A stretch of 64,000 bases of DNA from Powellomyces hirtus (taxonomy: Eukaryota > Chytridiomycota > Chytridiomycetes > Spizellomycetales > Powellomycetaceae), in NCBI GenBank assembly GCA_025526995.1, contig JAHLKG010000019.1, forward strand, positions 62,001 to 126,000, read 5' to 3'. The position numbers and the translations under genes are program-made. Below the pieces are notes generated by a model. The model did not search any database. It was not told the origin of the DNA and worked only from the letters and a program-made list of their open reading frames with translations. This document shows, in pieces, positions 10,242-20,977 of this stretch (position 1 is its first letter; each line of letters opens with the position of its first letter).

Positions 10242-12270
10242 TCACGATCCAGTTTCCTCCATCTCCATGCCTTCGTCTTGTGACAGCTGGCGGGTATATC
10301 CTGTTGGCGGGGTGCCGAGCCACGGCACCAGTCTGCGGGAGACATTGACAAAGGGTGATAGTACGCGCGTTCCGAGTTCTGCAGGGGAGTGGTGGCAGGA
10401 GAGAGAAAGCCAAGGTTGTGAGTGAATGAATGGAAGAGTCCTTTTTTTTTCCAAGAAGACCCAAATAGACGGAAAAAGAAGGATGGGTGCCGGCGGGGCA
10501 CAGGATTGTGGAGAATATCGGGGGTCGCTGTTACTTACCATCCCACCCAAGTTTCTTTCGCACGACGACCCAGTACACGGGCACGCCGCTAGTGACAAAC
10601 GCCAAGGCACCTAATGCCTGCACCGGTGCCGCCAGGGCACTCGACGCCAGCAAAAACACGACCGACGCCAAAAAGGTTGCCGCAACGGGCGTGTACACTC
10701 TATATGGCCGATCCAAGTGCGGTTGAGATCGGCGGAGGACCAGGAGGGCGAGGACCGCAAGGAGGTAGAACAGCCACGCGATCATGGAGTAGAACGTGAC
10801 GAGGGATGTGAAGGATCCAAAGAGGACAAACACGACCGAGAGGGTGGATTGGGTGAGGAGGGCATTGAAGGGGGTTTTGTAGCGGGGATGAATTTTTCCC
10901 AAGAAGGAAGGGAGGTGGGATGCGCGGGCGGACACGTACGCGACGCGGGCGCCGGAAAAGATGGAGGCGTTGGAAGCACCGAGGGTGGATCCGACGACGA
11001 TGAGCGGGATGATGATAGCGCCCACGTGGCCAAACACGCGGCGCCCAAAATGCATGGCGATGGTGTTCGAATTGGCAATGGTATCGGCGGGGAGGACGGC
11101 GTAGTAGGCCACGTTGGCGAGGAGGTAGCAGATAATGACAATGAGGGGGCCGAGCGTGACGGCGCGGGGGAGGTCTTTTGATGGGTTTTTCAGTTCGCCA
11201 GCGACGAGGTTGAGGTTGTTCCAGCCGTCGTAGGCCCACAGAGCCGAGTACAGAGCGAGAGCGTAATCTCCCGGACTGGTCGAGCTTCCCTGAAAAAGGG
11301 ATGAATGGTTAAAGTTCTCTGAGCCGTCTGCCGGATCCCCGACGACGTGTCCACGGGCGAGCTTGACGACGCCAATGAGACCAATGACGACAAGGGAGGC
11401 GAGTTTGAGGATGGTGAAGATGTTTTGGACGAGTGTTCCCGCACGCGTCGACATGCTGTTGAGGGCCGTGAGCGCGAGAATGGTCATCACGGCCATGAAC
11501 TTGACTAGCCACGAGGGTAGTGCCTCCGATGAGGGGTCCGGGTGATTGTAGTACATAAGCCGAACGGCATACTCTGCCGTAATGATGGATATGATCGACA
11601 CGGACCCTGGACGGGTCACAGTTGCTCCGGTCCAGGAGAACAAAAACGCAGGCAGGTCCCCAAACGCAGCCATCAAGTACGGATGTTCCCCACCGGAACT
11701 GGGGAACGCCGTGCCAAGTTCCGCATAACACATCCCCCCACTGATGGCCAACAACCCCGCCCCTAGCCACACCATCAACGCCGCGCCCACCGACCCCGCG
11801 TGGGCAAAGACAGGCCCCGGGCTCGCAAAGATCCCGGACCCAATGCTCATCCCGATAATCAAACCCAAGGCCGACAAAAACGTCAGGTCCGCCGGCAACG
11901 CTAGCTCGGATCTGGACAGCGTACTGGAGAGCGGGATCAAGAACTGGTTGTCGAGCTCAAATGTCGCCGACGATTGGCGGCGCGGCCGTGATGGCCCCCC
12001 CGTGCGGTCAGCTTCCGGGAGGAGCGCATTGATGGACTCTTCCAGATCAAGATCGTCGCCAAACTCTCCGTCGTCGAAATCGGCGTGCGCGTCCAAGTCA
12101 AAGTCGTGGTCGTCAAAGTCGCTGTTGACGTCTGCATAGCGTCCTCGCTGTTGGTCGGAAAGGCGGCGATCGGAAGGCATGGTGCGGGCACGACGGGGGC
12201 TGTGTGTGCGTTTAGGGACTGATTGACTATCGCTGCCTGCTCGCTCGCTCTCCCCAGCTCTATGAGACAC
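10242..12270 (-). CDS. L-type amino acid transporter (APC superfamily, SLC7/LAT-like)
   Basis: Twelve-helix amino acid permease for the plasma or an internal membrane. The first exon (12270-10539) encodes an acidic, Ser/Asp-rich cytosolic N-terminus of about 140 residues and the transporter core. The diagnostic first-helix motif IGMSIGSGIFASPG and the following GGMCYAELG are present; GNNLNL-type and VAGELKNPSKDLPRAV loops also match LAT proteins. The open frame appears to stop at 10531 after GWDGK, but those bases are a perfect donor (G/GTAAGTAA). An acceptor (cccctgcag) ends at 10379, and the last exon 10378-10242 continues in frame with 45 residues ending MEMEETGS. Total 622 residues. Retention of this 160-base intron would give a protein ending GK. 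An inner ATG at 12180 could also be used. Substrate is not predictable. Confidence 0.88.
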
Positions 12271-13590
12271 TTGGATTGCTGCAGTTCATGAGGACCCAGA
12301 CGTGCAGGATGTTTTTCGAAATGAACCCAAAAAGTGAAAGCAGTGTCAAAAGCCACCATTGGCCACCAGCATGTCGCGTCGCATCCAATTCAACCTCCAC
12401 GCGCGTGAGAGGAAATTAGTACACTTGAACACATCATTGGCGGCAAGTGAAAAGTCTCTCCCTAGTCTTTGTGTGCAATCCGGGGGCCGTGGATTCGTTA
12501 TTAGAGGAAAGCTACCTCGATTGCATGTTACCCTCAGCAAGCTACCAAGTGATACTGCCAAATGCCGCATTATTAAACGGTGTTCTACGACAGTCGAGAT
12601 TTCTCTCCCATGTCTCGCACAGTAGTGTTGCCAAAATGCATTGTAACACGAGGACATCGCGTGTGGTCGCCGGCTGGCCACATTTCTGCGCTGTGTGACG
12701 CCGATGCCACTCGCCCAGATCACTGATGATAGTGTTGTCACGGCTGCATGCCAAAGTTAAAGTTGGCGCGCGTTGTGCATTGCAGGCGACAACACGCATG
12801 GCCAGAGGCAGATCGATACGCCCGCACGGCAGATTCGGAGAGAAAGTCGGATGCAAGGATCTCGGTCCGCAAGGGCAATACTACTGTTATTTTATGTTCT
12901 GATGTTTCTACTTGTTAGATGCATCACCGAATGATGTGGAGAATTAAAGACTGCATTGCATGTACGCGACAGTACGCCCCTTTGCTTTTTCTCACGTTCG
13001 TTTTTCCAAACGTTGACGAGAGATAAGAGGTAATTCGTGGTGAGAAAAATACGCGTGCCGAACCAGATGACAAGACACGCTGTACCCAATCCAGGCCCTG
13101 CATCTTTTTTTTTTTATGGTTTTTTTGGGTTGCCCCCCCCCCCCCCCCCAGAACAGAACCGTGTCTGCCAATTGGCGGTTGATACGGTGGCCGCCCGCTC
13201 TCTTTACGAAAGCTGGCTGTTGCTGTGAAGGTGATGAAGGTGATGAAGGTGATGGAAATACCGTTCATCCTTTTCCCTCCGAGGTGGCACAGATGCCGAT
13301 GACTCACACTAACCCTCGCACTGAATCCCACCTGCGAGTGTGCGAAGCCAAAGCCCCCCGTTAGTCTCCCAAGCCCCCCCTTTTTTGCTATCGCCCATCA
13401 CGCAATGTTGCCAACGTGCACCCCCCCCCAAGAGATGGATCGTTATGATGAAGTGCACATATGTTGTGTACAGTACATATGTACAGCGACAGCCGCCCGC
13501 TCCCACTGTTTGCTTGTTCATTTTAGCATAGCCGATATTCCCGTTCCTGCATAAATCACATATATTCCTTTGCAAAAATTCCATAAAATC
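12271..13590. other. Intergenic/promoter region with simple repeats
   Basis: Divergent flank between the permease and THI5. It holds T11 (13105-13115), C17 (13133-13149) and a GGTGATGAA tandem at 13226-13253. I looked for the TPP-riboswitch core (CTGAGA..ACCTGAT) in this leader and did not see it. Confidence 0.6.
13133..13149 (+). repeat. C17 homopolymer
   Basis: Run of 17 C in the THI5 upstream region. Confidence 0.9.
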
Positions 13591-14858
13591 ATGTCCACTG
13601 ACAAGATCACCGTTCTTCTCAACTGGTCTGCCAACGCCTACCACATCCCTCTGTACCTGGCGCAGAAGCTGGGCTACTTTGCCGACGAGGGCATAAGTGT
13701 GGCCATCCTTGAGCCCAGCGACCCTTCTGATGTGACTGGTGAGTGCTTCCCAGGGAAATTTATCCCATGGCGAGATGGACAAAAGTGCTGAATTATTTTC
13801 TCCATTTTTCCAGAGATCATTGGCAGTGGTAAGATTGACTTGGGATGCAAGGCCATGATTCACACCATCGCTGCCAAAGCGCGTGGATTCAACGTCACCT
13901 CTATCGGCACTCTTCTCGACGTAAGGATGGTTTCTATCACGCGAAAAACGCCAATGCAAATGGCGCTGGCTCATGCTAACCTACTTCCCCCCAAATTATC
14001 GCCTACTTTCGTTTCCAGGAACCCTTCACGGGAGTGGTGTACTTGAAAAGCGCCGGAAAGATCACCGAGGACTTCTCCTCTCTCAAGGGCAAGCGCATCG
14101 GCTACGTTGGTGAATTCGGCAAGATCATCATTGACGAGTTGACGAGCCACCACGGCATGACTCCTGCGGACTACACTGCTGTGCGTGTCGGCATGAACGT
14201 GGCCGACGCCATCAAGCGCAACGTGATCGACGCTGGTGTGGGTCTCGAGAACATCCAACAGGTGGACCTCGAGCACTGGAGTGAGAATGTCAACAACCAG
14301 CCGGCCTCGGACGTTGGCATGCTCCGCATTGACGAGCTCGCCGATCTTGGCTGCTGCTGCTTCTGCTCGGTGCTGTACATTGGTAATGACGAATTCATCA
14401 AGAACAACCCGGAGAAGGTGCGCAAGTTCTTGAAGGCTATCAGAAAGGCGACCGACCTCGTCAGGACCGAGCCCGACCGTGCCTGGAACCTGTACGTTGA
14501 GGTCAAGCCTGTCCTGGGCGATGTCTTGAACAAGAAGATGTTTGAGAGGTCTCTTCCATACTTTTCCAAGACTCTCGAGGTAAGACCAGGCGATGGAGAG
14601 AGCAGAAACAGATGACACCCGCATGTTGACTCACTTTGGGGTTCCATGCAGAACGTCCAACGTGACTGGACCAAGGTCACCAACTACAGCAAGCGCCTCG
14701 GTGTTGTGGACAACTCGTTTGTCCAGAACATGACCAACGAGTACCTTCCCGAGAACTCGATCGCCGAGATCAAGAAGGCTGCCCTGATGACTGCTGCGGT
14801 CGACAAGGCTGCCGCCGCCGCTCCCGGTGCCACTCTCGTCGAGGCCGGGTCTCGTTGA
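13591..14858 (+). CDS. THI5: 4-amino-5-hydroxymethyl-2-methylpyrimidine phosphate synthase (THI5/NMT1 type)
   Basis: Makes the thiamine pyrimidine precursor HMP-P from PLP and a histidine of the enzyme itself, a single-turnover suicide reaction. Exons 13591-13738, 13814-13920, 14019-14579 and 14652-14858 join in phase to 340 residues, the same as yeast Thi5. The PLP-binding Lys62 and the consumed His66 fall at yeast numbering in [16 protein letters not shown]. The CCCFC iron-binding motif is at 197-201, and [11 protein letters not shown] forms the phosphate-side loop. The C-terminal Ala-rich tail differs from yeast. No TPP riboswitch core is visible in introns or leader, so thiamine control, if any, should be transcriptional. 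Very confident. Confidence 0.97.
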
Positions 14859-15718
14859 GCAACAGCGATTCGGCCCCGACCGAGTAAGATACCCCCCGTT
14901 TTCCGCATACCCGGTCCTTGTGCATACCTGATCAAAAACTGGGGCTTGGGCCTGGCTGCTGGTGGATGCGCATGACCTACAGTCCTTTGTGTATTTCATC
15001 GTATCTTTTTGATTCCTTCATGCTTATTCTTCATTAAATTCAAATCTCTCATTTGATCTGGTGCGTTGTTTGACCCTGTCCGATGGGTATCACGTGCGCC
15101 AGATGTCCCTGTTCTTTCTTCAGTCACTGTATCGATATCAAGTGCGTTTTGTTTCGCGTATCCCTGCGCCTATTTATATCCTGCGCCCATCCATTTGGGT
15201 TGGAGTGAACGTGTATCATGTGATGGGATATGTCACGTGGCGGTGGTCATCACATGATTTCACTCCAAGTATCCAATACTGTATTCGAGCATGAGTTGCC
15301 AAAAGGACTGAATGACTGAATGACTGACTCAATGAATGACTCTCAATGACTCTTTCATTTAGCGGTATTTATTACGAAACAGAAAGTATCCAACTGTTCC
15401 TTCATTTCATAGCGCAAAATATGTAGTCTTTACGGCTGGTTCCTATACTACTGTACCGTCGTCTCCCCATTCATTCATGGCGTAAAAGCCGTCGGTGGGC
15501 GACTCGTAGGTCGGCGCACACACGGAGGAAGCACACGTCGCACAACCCACATTCTGCAAATTATTTTCCTTCTCTCCCGCCCTTGCGGCCTGTTACTGTG
15601 GGCTGAGGGCTGCAGATAATAAACGACAGTGCTGCGGACTTTAGCGCCCTGCCCTCTGCAGTCCAATTCTATCGATACTCGGTCACTCATTCACTCCATT
15701 GCAAACTCAAAAAACAAC
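14859..15718. other. Intergenic region between THI5 and the rolling-stone-like gene
   Basis: Contains the 15200-15268 inverted repeat and a TGAATGAC-type tandem patch at about 15305-15350. No gene seen. Confidence 0.6.
15200..15268. repeat. Interrupted inverted repeat (hairpin) around a CACGTG element
   Basis: Outer arms TTGGAGTGAA (15200-15209) and TTCACTCCAA (15259-15268) pair perfectly. Inner arms ATCATGTGATG (15215-15225) and CATCACATGAT (15248-15258) also pair perfectly. Five extra bases sit on the left side only. The 22-base centre contains TCACGTGG, an E-box. It lies 340 bases downstream of THI5 and 450 upstream of the next ATG. Confidence 0.8.
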
Positions 15719-16993
15719 ATGGCGTCCCCCAACAAGCACGGCGACCAACTGCATCTCCATTCCAGAAGCACCGTCTACCCTCCAGCAACGTCCACCACCT
15801 CGCCCACCGCCCCATTCGCTGTCCCCACCAACACCACGCACCCGGGCCCACCCCACCGCTCGGCACTCTACACATGCGTCGACCCTCATCTCTGGCACCT
15901 GCGCGCGGACCCGACCCTCCTCGTCACCTCGCACATTGTGTCCTCGCGGGCGCTCATGTGGATCCGCGTCGTCGCGTGCGCCTGGATCGTGTTCCTGATC
16001 CCGTTTAATCTCGCCCGCGATGCGGAGCGCTACTTGTTCTATTTCACCCAGTTGACGTGGTTGGGGTTGGGCGCGTGGTTTGCCGTCGCCGCGTTCCAGG
16101 GGTGGAGATTCAATCGAGATGGGAATATGAACAGGTTCTTGAAACAGCATAAAGTGACCCAGTGGATGACGTGGAACTTGTATGTCATGACGGCGACGTT
16201 TCACTGGATCGTGCCCGTAAGTAAAATGCAAACGTGATTTGGTCAGACGTGCTCATTGACCATTGTTTAAAATGTTGGTTATTACCCGATGCATAGATTG
16301 TCTTCTGGTCACTCTTATCCGGAAACCTCGTCGAGAACGGGACCGCCTATACTGTATGTCTCGACCCATCCATGAATCGGTTATAGGCTGGTTCCAGTTG
16401 GGCTTACCCTTCACGTTTGTTCTTACCATCATCGCTCTGCTCTGTTTTTCTCTCCCAGTACTGGACCAATGTCAATGTGCACGCGATGGATCTGGTTCTC
16501 ATCCTCATGGAACTGTACCTCAACCGTATCCCCATGTTCTACTCGCAATGGCCGTCCGTCATCGTTGCTGGCGTCGCGTTCCTCGCCTATGCCTTCTTCC
16601 AGCACGCAGTGTACCAAGGCTACGACCGGGTTGAATCGTAAGATCCCCCCTCCCCCATCCCATCCTCAATGAAACCTATGGTCCATGTCTCCCTTTTGCT
16701 GACTCTCCTTTCTTTGTGTTTTGGTTCCAAGGCCAAGTGGATGGTGGGTCTACGGCTTTCTCGACACATCCAAAGCCGGCGCTTGGAAATACTATATCAT
16801 CCTGCCGCTCGCCTTTGTGCTCTTCTTTTGCGCCACGGTCGCGATGCACAAGTTGAGAAACAGCAGACGGGAAGCTAAAGCGGCGGCGCGCAAGGCGAGC
16901 ATGGATGCGGGACATCCAAGCCATGGAAGCAACATCCCCTTGACCGCAATGTCGAGCTCGAATGAATCCTCGGGACGTTCTTTGCCCGTGTAG
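15719..16993 (+). CDS. Rolling-stone-like multipass membrane protein
   Basis: Exons 15719-16216, 16297-16353, 16459-16637 and 16732-16993 join in frame (331 residues). After a 65-residue Pro/Thr/His-rich cytosolic start there are about six hydrophobic helices. The block VNVHAMDLVLILMELYLNRI and the later YGFLDTSKAGAW segment followed by a final helix match the rolling stone family (animal myoblast-fusion protein and its fungal relatives). The basic tail (NSRREAKAAARK) faces the cytosol under the positive-inside rule. Biochemical function of the family is unknown. It is convergent with the ALKBH6-like gene; their stops are about 210 bases apart. Confidence 0.68.
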
Positions 16994-17206
16994 ATTTTTT
17001 GATTTTACATATGTAGACTACAATTTTGACGAAACGCAATAGATTTATCCGTGTTTCGTATTTACTTAACTATCCTGCTCCCAGGCTTGTATTCTGGCTC
17101 CTTATTTATGGTGCAGGACATCACCCGTACGCCATCCCGTCGCACTGATGTAGAAAAAAATGGTACAGAGCGAGGGCTCATCTACCAGCCAGCGAGCCAA
17201 ACCCAA

Positions 17207-18143
17207 CTACGCTACGCGTCCCCGCAAGCCGCCCAGAATCGCCGCCACATTCGTCTTTGCCACCTTCTTCGCCGTCCGAAACGTCAAGCTCACCCTCGTC
17301 TCTTGCCTGCCCATCCTCACCGGCGCTTCCTCCCTCGTATGCAGCTGCTCACACTCCCACGCCCTCTGCGCCGCCACCGTCGTATGATCCCAATTCGCCA
17401 CAAGGTCCCTTCCAACCATATCCGCGTCGCGTTCGGCTATCCCGTGGAGGTAGCCCGTGTAGGCGTCGTCGGCGAGGACGAGCAAACTACCGGGTTCGAG
17501 CAGGAGTGAACAGTCGGGCTGGGATTGCAGCGGTTGGGAACCGTGCCGGTACAGGTCGAGGATGCAGCTGCCCCCGAGCGAGACGGTGGCGACGAGCGGG
17601 AGGAATGCGGGGCCGTCTTCGTGCGCCATGATGCCTTGACCTGGGAGATACCTATCCAAATAAAAAATGAAATACACAAAAAAAAAAAAAAAAGAGGAAA
17701 AAGTGCTCCTCATCAACACAATCATGCTTGCGAAACATTGCCCACGAGAAAGAAAAGCACAACAAACAACGCCCACTCAACTCGTTCACCAAGCAATTAT
17801 TCGGCATCCCCACACTGTTCCCCCCTCCCATCGGGGCATCCCATTCCACGCCCGCCTCCCTCACTCTCTCCACCACGGCGCGCATCCACCCCGGAAACAC
17901 GTCCCTCCACAACGCAGCCCGGGACCCGTCCCCGACATCCACGCCCCAGTTCATCGCGCGACGACCCCGCAACGCCGTCCATGGTTTTTTCGCCGTGCTG
18001 CTGCTGCTGCTGCTGTAGATGGAAGAGAGGAGAGCGCGTTGGTCCGACGCGGAAAGGAAGGAGGGAATGTAGTAGATGGTGTGTGGGCCCGACGGGACAA
18101 GGTGCGCGGCGAGGAGGGGGGAGGAGGGGGATGATGCGAGCAT
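17207..18143 (-). CDS. AlkB-family Fe(II)/2-oxoglutarate dioxygenase, ALKBH6-like
   Basis: Exons 18143-17782 and 17651-17207; the first ends GA/gttgag and the second begins after a ttggatag acceptor, rebuilding Glu in the family motif CLVNEYLPGQGIMAHEDGP. Total 268 residues. The iron ligands are His131-x-Asp133 in HEDG and distal His190 in GYLHGIAE; the 2-oxoglutarate-binding Arg lies in TRVSLTFR. The motif context matches ALKBH6 rather than DNA-repair AlkB; ALKBH6 substrates are not settled. The 130-base intron carries a 15-base A run on the plus strand (17679-17693). The C-terminal tail past the core is about 20 residues. Confidence 0.86.
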
Positions 18144-18469
18144 GGTGTGGTGTGGTGTGGTGGGAATAGCGGTGGTTCGGACGATGGGGAACTGGCACAC
18201 GCCCCCGCACGATTTGATTACGTTGGTGAAAGTGAATAGCACAAAGTCAATCTATTTAGATAGCATCATCAGGTGTTCAATACTATTCGACAAAAAGTGT
18301 ACTGATCAGACTGCGAAATTGCGTTTATGACTGATAAAGTTCTAAAGAAAAAAAAAAAATTGCCAAAATCTATTATGACAGACACAGTTTATTACAATTG
18401 AAAAGTGTTTAACTGCCTTCTCTGAACTTCTAGTAGGTTTGGTCTAGCTTAGAAGCGTATGACGCTGTG

Positions 18470-18551
18470 AACGGTTTGGCCGAGTGGTTAAGGCGATGCC
18501 CTGCTAAGGCATTTCCCTCTGGGAGCGCAGGTTCAAATCCTGCAGCCGTCG
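18470..18551 (+). tRNA. tRNA-Ser(GCT)
   Basis: Box A TGGCCGAGTGG and box B GGTTCAAATCC are intact. The anticodon stem ATGCC/GGCAT holds loop CTGCTAA, so the anticodon is GCT, reading AGC/AGU serine codons. The long variable arm (TTCCCTCTGGGAGC) is the serine type. There is no intron, and a T6 terminator follows at about 18564. The acceptor stem is odd: with AACGGTT as positions 1-7 there is an A1:C72 mismatch, or, counting the G at 18469, a bulged A restores G:C at the end. Confidence 0.93.
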
Positions 18552-18563
18552 CTACATGAGTTA

Positions 18564-18569
18564 CTTTTT
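18564..18569 (+). terminator. Pol III T-run terminator
   Basis: TTTTTT about 12 bases after the tRNA 3' end. Confidence 0.75.
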
Positions 18570-19020
18570 TGCTTTTGCCTGCTGAATGAGAAGATTGCGT
18601 AAACACCGTAGATGCGATGCAGCGGTCGCCGTTTACTCTGTTACGGCACTTTTCATTGTCTCATCAATGTCAACTCAACGCTGTGTTGCTTCGCAGCGCG
18701 TTGGGAGGGCGCGCGATCTGGGTCAGTAGAATCGTGGCGTAGCTACAACACTCATCCGTTGAGGGAAATGATACCCGCTGAGGAGCATGCAGGGGTACGG
18801 CGAACACACGTGCCGATCATTCGAAACGTAACCTGTTCTTGGCATAGTGGGGCGCTGCATTGAGAAATTCGAGAATGCTGAAGAAACAGTATCTTATATT
18901 TCATATTTCGGGGCCCAAATGTGGGGAATATATTTACAGAAGATGATTGGGCATCTGAAGTACCATAAAAGTAGAAGATAGAGAGGGGCTGCATGGTCGA
19001 GTCAAAGATCTCCCTCCATA

Positions 19021-20118
19021 TCAAATGGGCAGTTCCTGATGAGGCTGCCGCATATGCGACGAAAGTTTGGATTCGAGGCCCGCTGCAGGTCCCCACATGG
19101 CGTCCCCCGGAGCGCCAGCGACATTATCGTCCGGGTTGCCCCAGCCGGCTTTGCGGGTGGCAGGATGAACATCGGCTTCCATGTCACTCCCCTGTCCCAG
19201 CGCGTATCGGAATCCAGTCTGAGTGATGCGGGGGAGGGGGATATGGTTGAACCGGTAATCGAAAAGGCTCGCGTATTGGAAGCGGTAGGTAGCAGTGGCG
19301 ACTACGGATCCGATGATGGACCCACCAATCACATCGTAGTAGTGATGGAACTCGTCAATCGTGAGGGAGGCTGAGATGAGGGTTGCACCGAGGATGGGAG
19401 CAAAGAACAGGACGAGTTTCCAAAACTGGGGGCGGTAGTTGGCAAACACTTTGAGTTTCCCGTTGAGGTAGTACGCCAAGAAGAGGAGCCCGGCCCAGCT
19501 GGCGGTCGAGTGGCCAGAGGGGAAGGATTCGAGCGCGTCGTTGATTTCTTTGTCGTCGCCGGTGCATACACTGCGATCCACCATGATGCCGCTGAAGCCT
19601 TGGCCTGCGTTGGCGAGGGATGGGTCGATGACGGGTTTGCAGACGGCGTAAAAGTGGGGGCGGAGTCCACCAATGAGCCATTTCAAGAACACTTGGAAAA
19701 CGGCTGCGGTGACCAGACTCATGATGACACCCATGGTGGCCGCATTCGCGTCCACAAAACTCCTGACGCGGATTTGGGCTAGCATAAAGAACACAAAGGG
19801 AATGGTAAACGCCAAGAAAGCTGCCAGCCAGATCGGAATGATGTTCTTGCGGAGTGGATAGGCGAATTCCGGGTACACGACTTCGCCGTCGCGGAAGTAG
19901 ATAGGAAAGAGGCGGTTGGGGGCAGGGCGGAGCATATAGATGCCGAGTCCGAGAGCACCCATGGCGGCCATGACGAGGTAATCCATCCAGTAGGCTCGGA
20001 TGTATGATTGCATGGTGAAGGGGGGTTCGCGGCGTGGAGCATGTTGCCGAGTGACATGGTGGTGAGCAGACGCATCGGGAATGGTAGCCGCGCTTGGATT
20101 GCGGTGTTCTCGATCCAT
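19021..20118 (-). CDS. PAP2-family lipid phosphate phosphatase (DPP1/LPP-like)
   Basis: Removes phosphate from phosphatidate, diacylglycerol pyrophosphate or similar lipids. Single exon, 365 residues, six predicted membrane helices. Motif 1 is KWLIGGLRP (canonical KxxxxxxRP). Motif 2 is SFPSGHS. Motif 3 reads SLTIDEFHHYYDV: the nucleophile-supporting His and Asp are present, but the Arg of the usual SRxxxxxHxxxD is Leu. The large loop between motifs 1 and 2 contains two Cys. The start at 20118 is favoured by the following ordinary polar N-terminus; a second ATG lies at 20013. Possibly catalytically altered. Confidence 0.88.
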   Translation of the reverse strand: MDREHRNPSAATIPDASAHHHVTRQHAPRREPPFTMQSYIRAYWMDYLVMAAMGALGLGIYMLRPAPNRLFPIYFRDGEVVYPEFAYPLRKNIIPIWLAAFLAFTIPFVFFMLAQIRVRSFVDANAATMGVIMSLVTAAVFQVFLKWLIGGLRPHFYAVCKPVIDPSLANAGQGFSGIMVDRSVCTGDDKEINDALESFPSGHSTASWAGLLFLAYYLNGKLKVFANYRPQFWKLVLFFAPILGATLISASLTIDEFHHYYDVIGGSIIGSVVATATYRFQYASLFDYRFNHIPLPRITQTGFRYALGQGSDMEADVHPATRKAGWGNPDDNVAGAPGDAMWGPAAGLESKLSSHMRQPHQELPI

Positions 20119-20977
20119 GGTTGATGGTCTCCGCTGGGGGGAAGGGATGCTGTCTGTTCAGGTTGACAGGGAGGGGGCCTGAATGGTCGGGGTCGCTTTT
20201 AAAATGGTGGTTGTAACAGAGTTCGTTGTGTGCGATGCGACGTCATGCGTGTCTCGGTAGATTGGAACCACTGGGGCCAAGGGGGAGTCGTTCAGGGAAA
20301 GGAAAAGAAAAAAAAAAGACTTTACGAGCAGGACGTCACTCGCGGGCCAAGAAAAGTGAGAAAGCGCGAATGAGAGAATGTTCTCATGGAGCATCATGAT
20401 GTCATGAAATATCACACTGCAAGGTCCCAAATGCGCCGAGCATTCGGTACGCACACTCCAGGAAGTGGGTATGGAACAACCCCACAAAAAACATCCGTCA
20501 GTCGACCAGGCGGCTTTTCAAGTCAGAATTCGTTCCGAAGGAGGGCATTTTGCCAAACGGGCACACCAAAATAGTGCATATTAAGGATGCGTAGACGTGA
20601 GGCCGTCTTGCTTGGCAGACACCACAAAGTCCTGAACTTTTTAAAATCTTTGCTAATGGGAGCGGGTATGACAAGGCAGTGGAAAGGCGGAGAATGTCTC
20701 GAGGAGAATATAGGTTCACGAAAGCCCAGATGTCTGTGTCTAGGTGTTCTGCCGGCTGATCCACAGGTTGATGCGGCCAGAATGATGGACCAACAGAAGA
20801 GAAAGCTATGGAAAACTCTCGAGGGAGCAGACATAAGAATTGTAGTAAAGACAAAGCAGAAAAACAGCAAGAAGAGAGATGCAACAGTGAATGAACCGAT
20901 AAAAAGCTAGGGCACACTACCGAGGTTGTGGCTAAGACCTGTCTCTTTCTGCATACGATGACACGGGGAGTTGGGCT
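20119..20977. other. Intergenic region
   Basis: Promoter of the phosphatase gene and 3' flank of the Q-rich gene, with an A10 run near 20311. No coding frame of protein-like character. Confidence 0.5.

Noticed and set aside
13100..14652. TPP riboswitch near or inside THI5
   Set aside because: The conserved CTGAGA and partner segments are not present in the leader or any of the three introns.
14920..14945. ACCTGATC downstream of THI5 as riboswitch piece
   Set aside because: It lies after the stop codon and lacks the companion CTGAGA/GGGA elements.
20498..20917. Overlapping 115-139-codon minus-strand ORFs between the phosphatase and Q-rich genes
   Set aside because: No motifs; the hydrophobic look comes from the T-rich strand.
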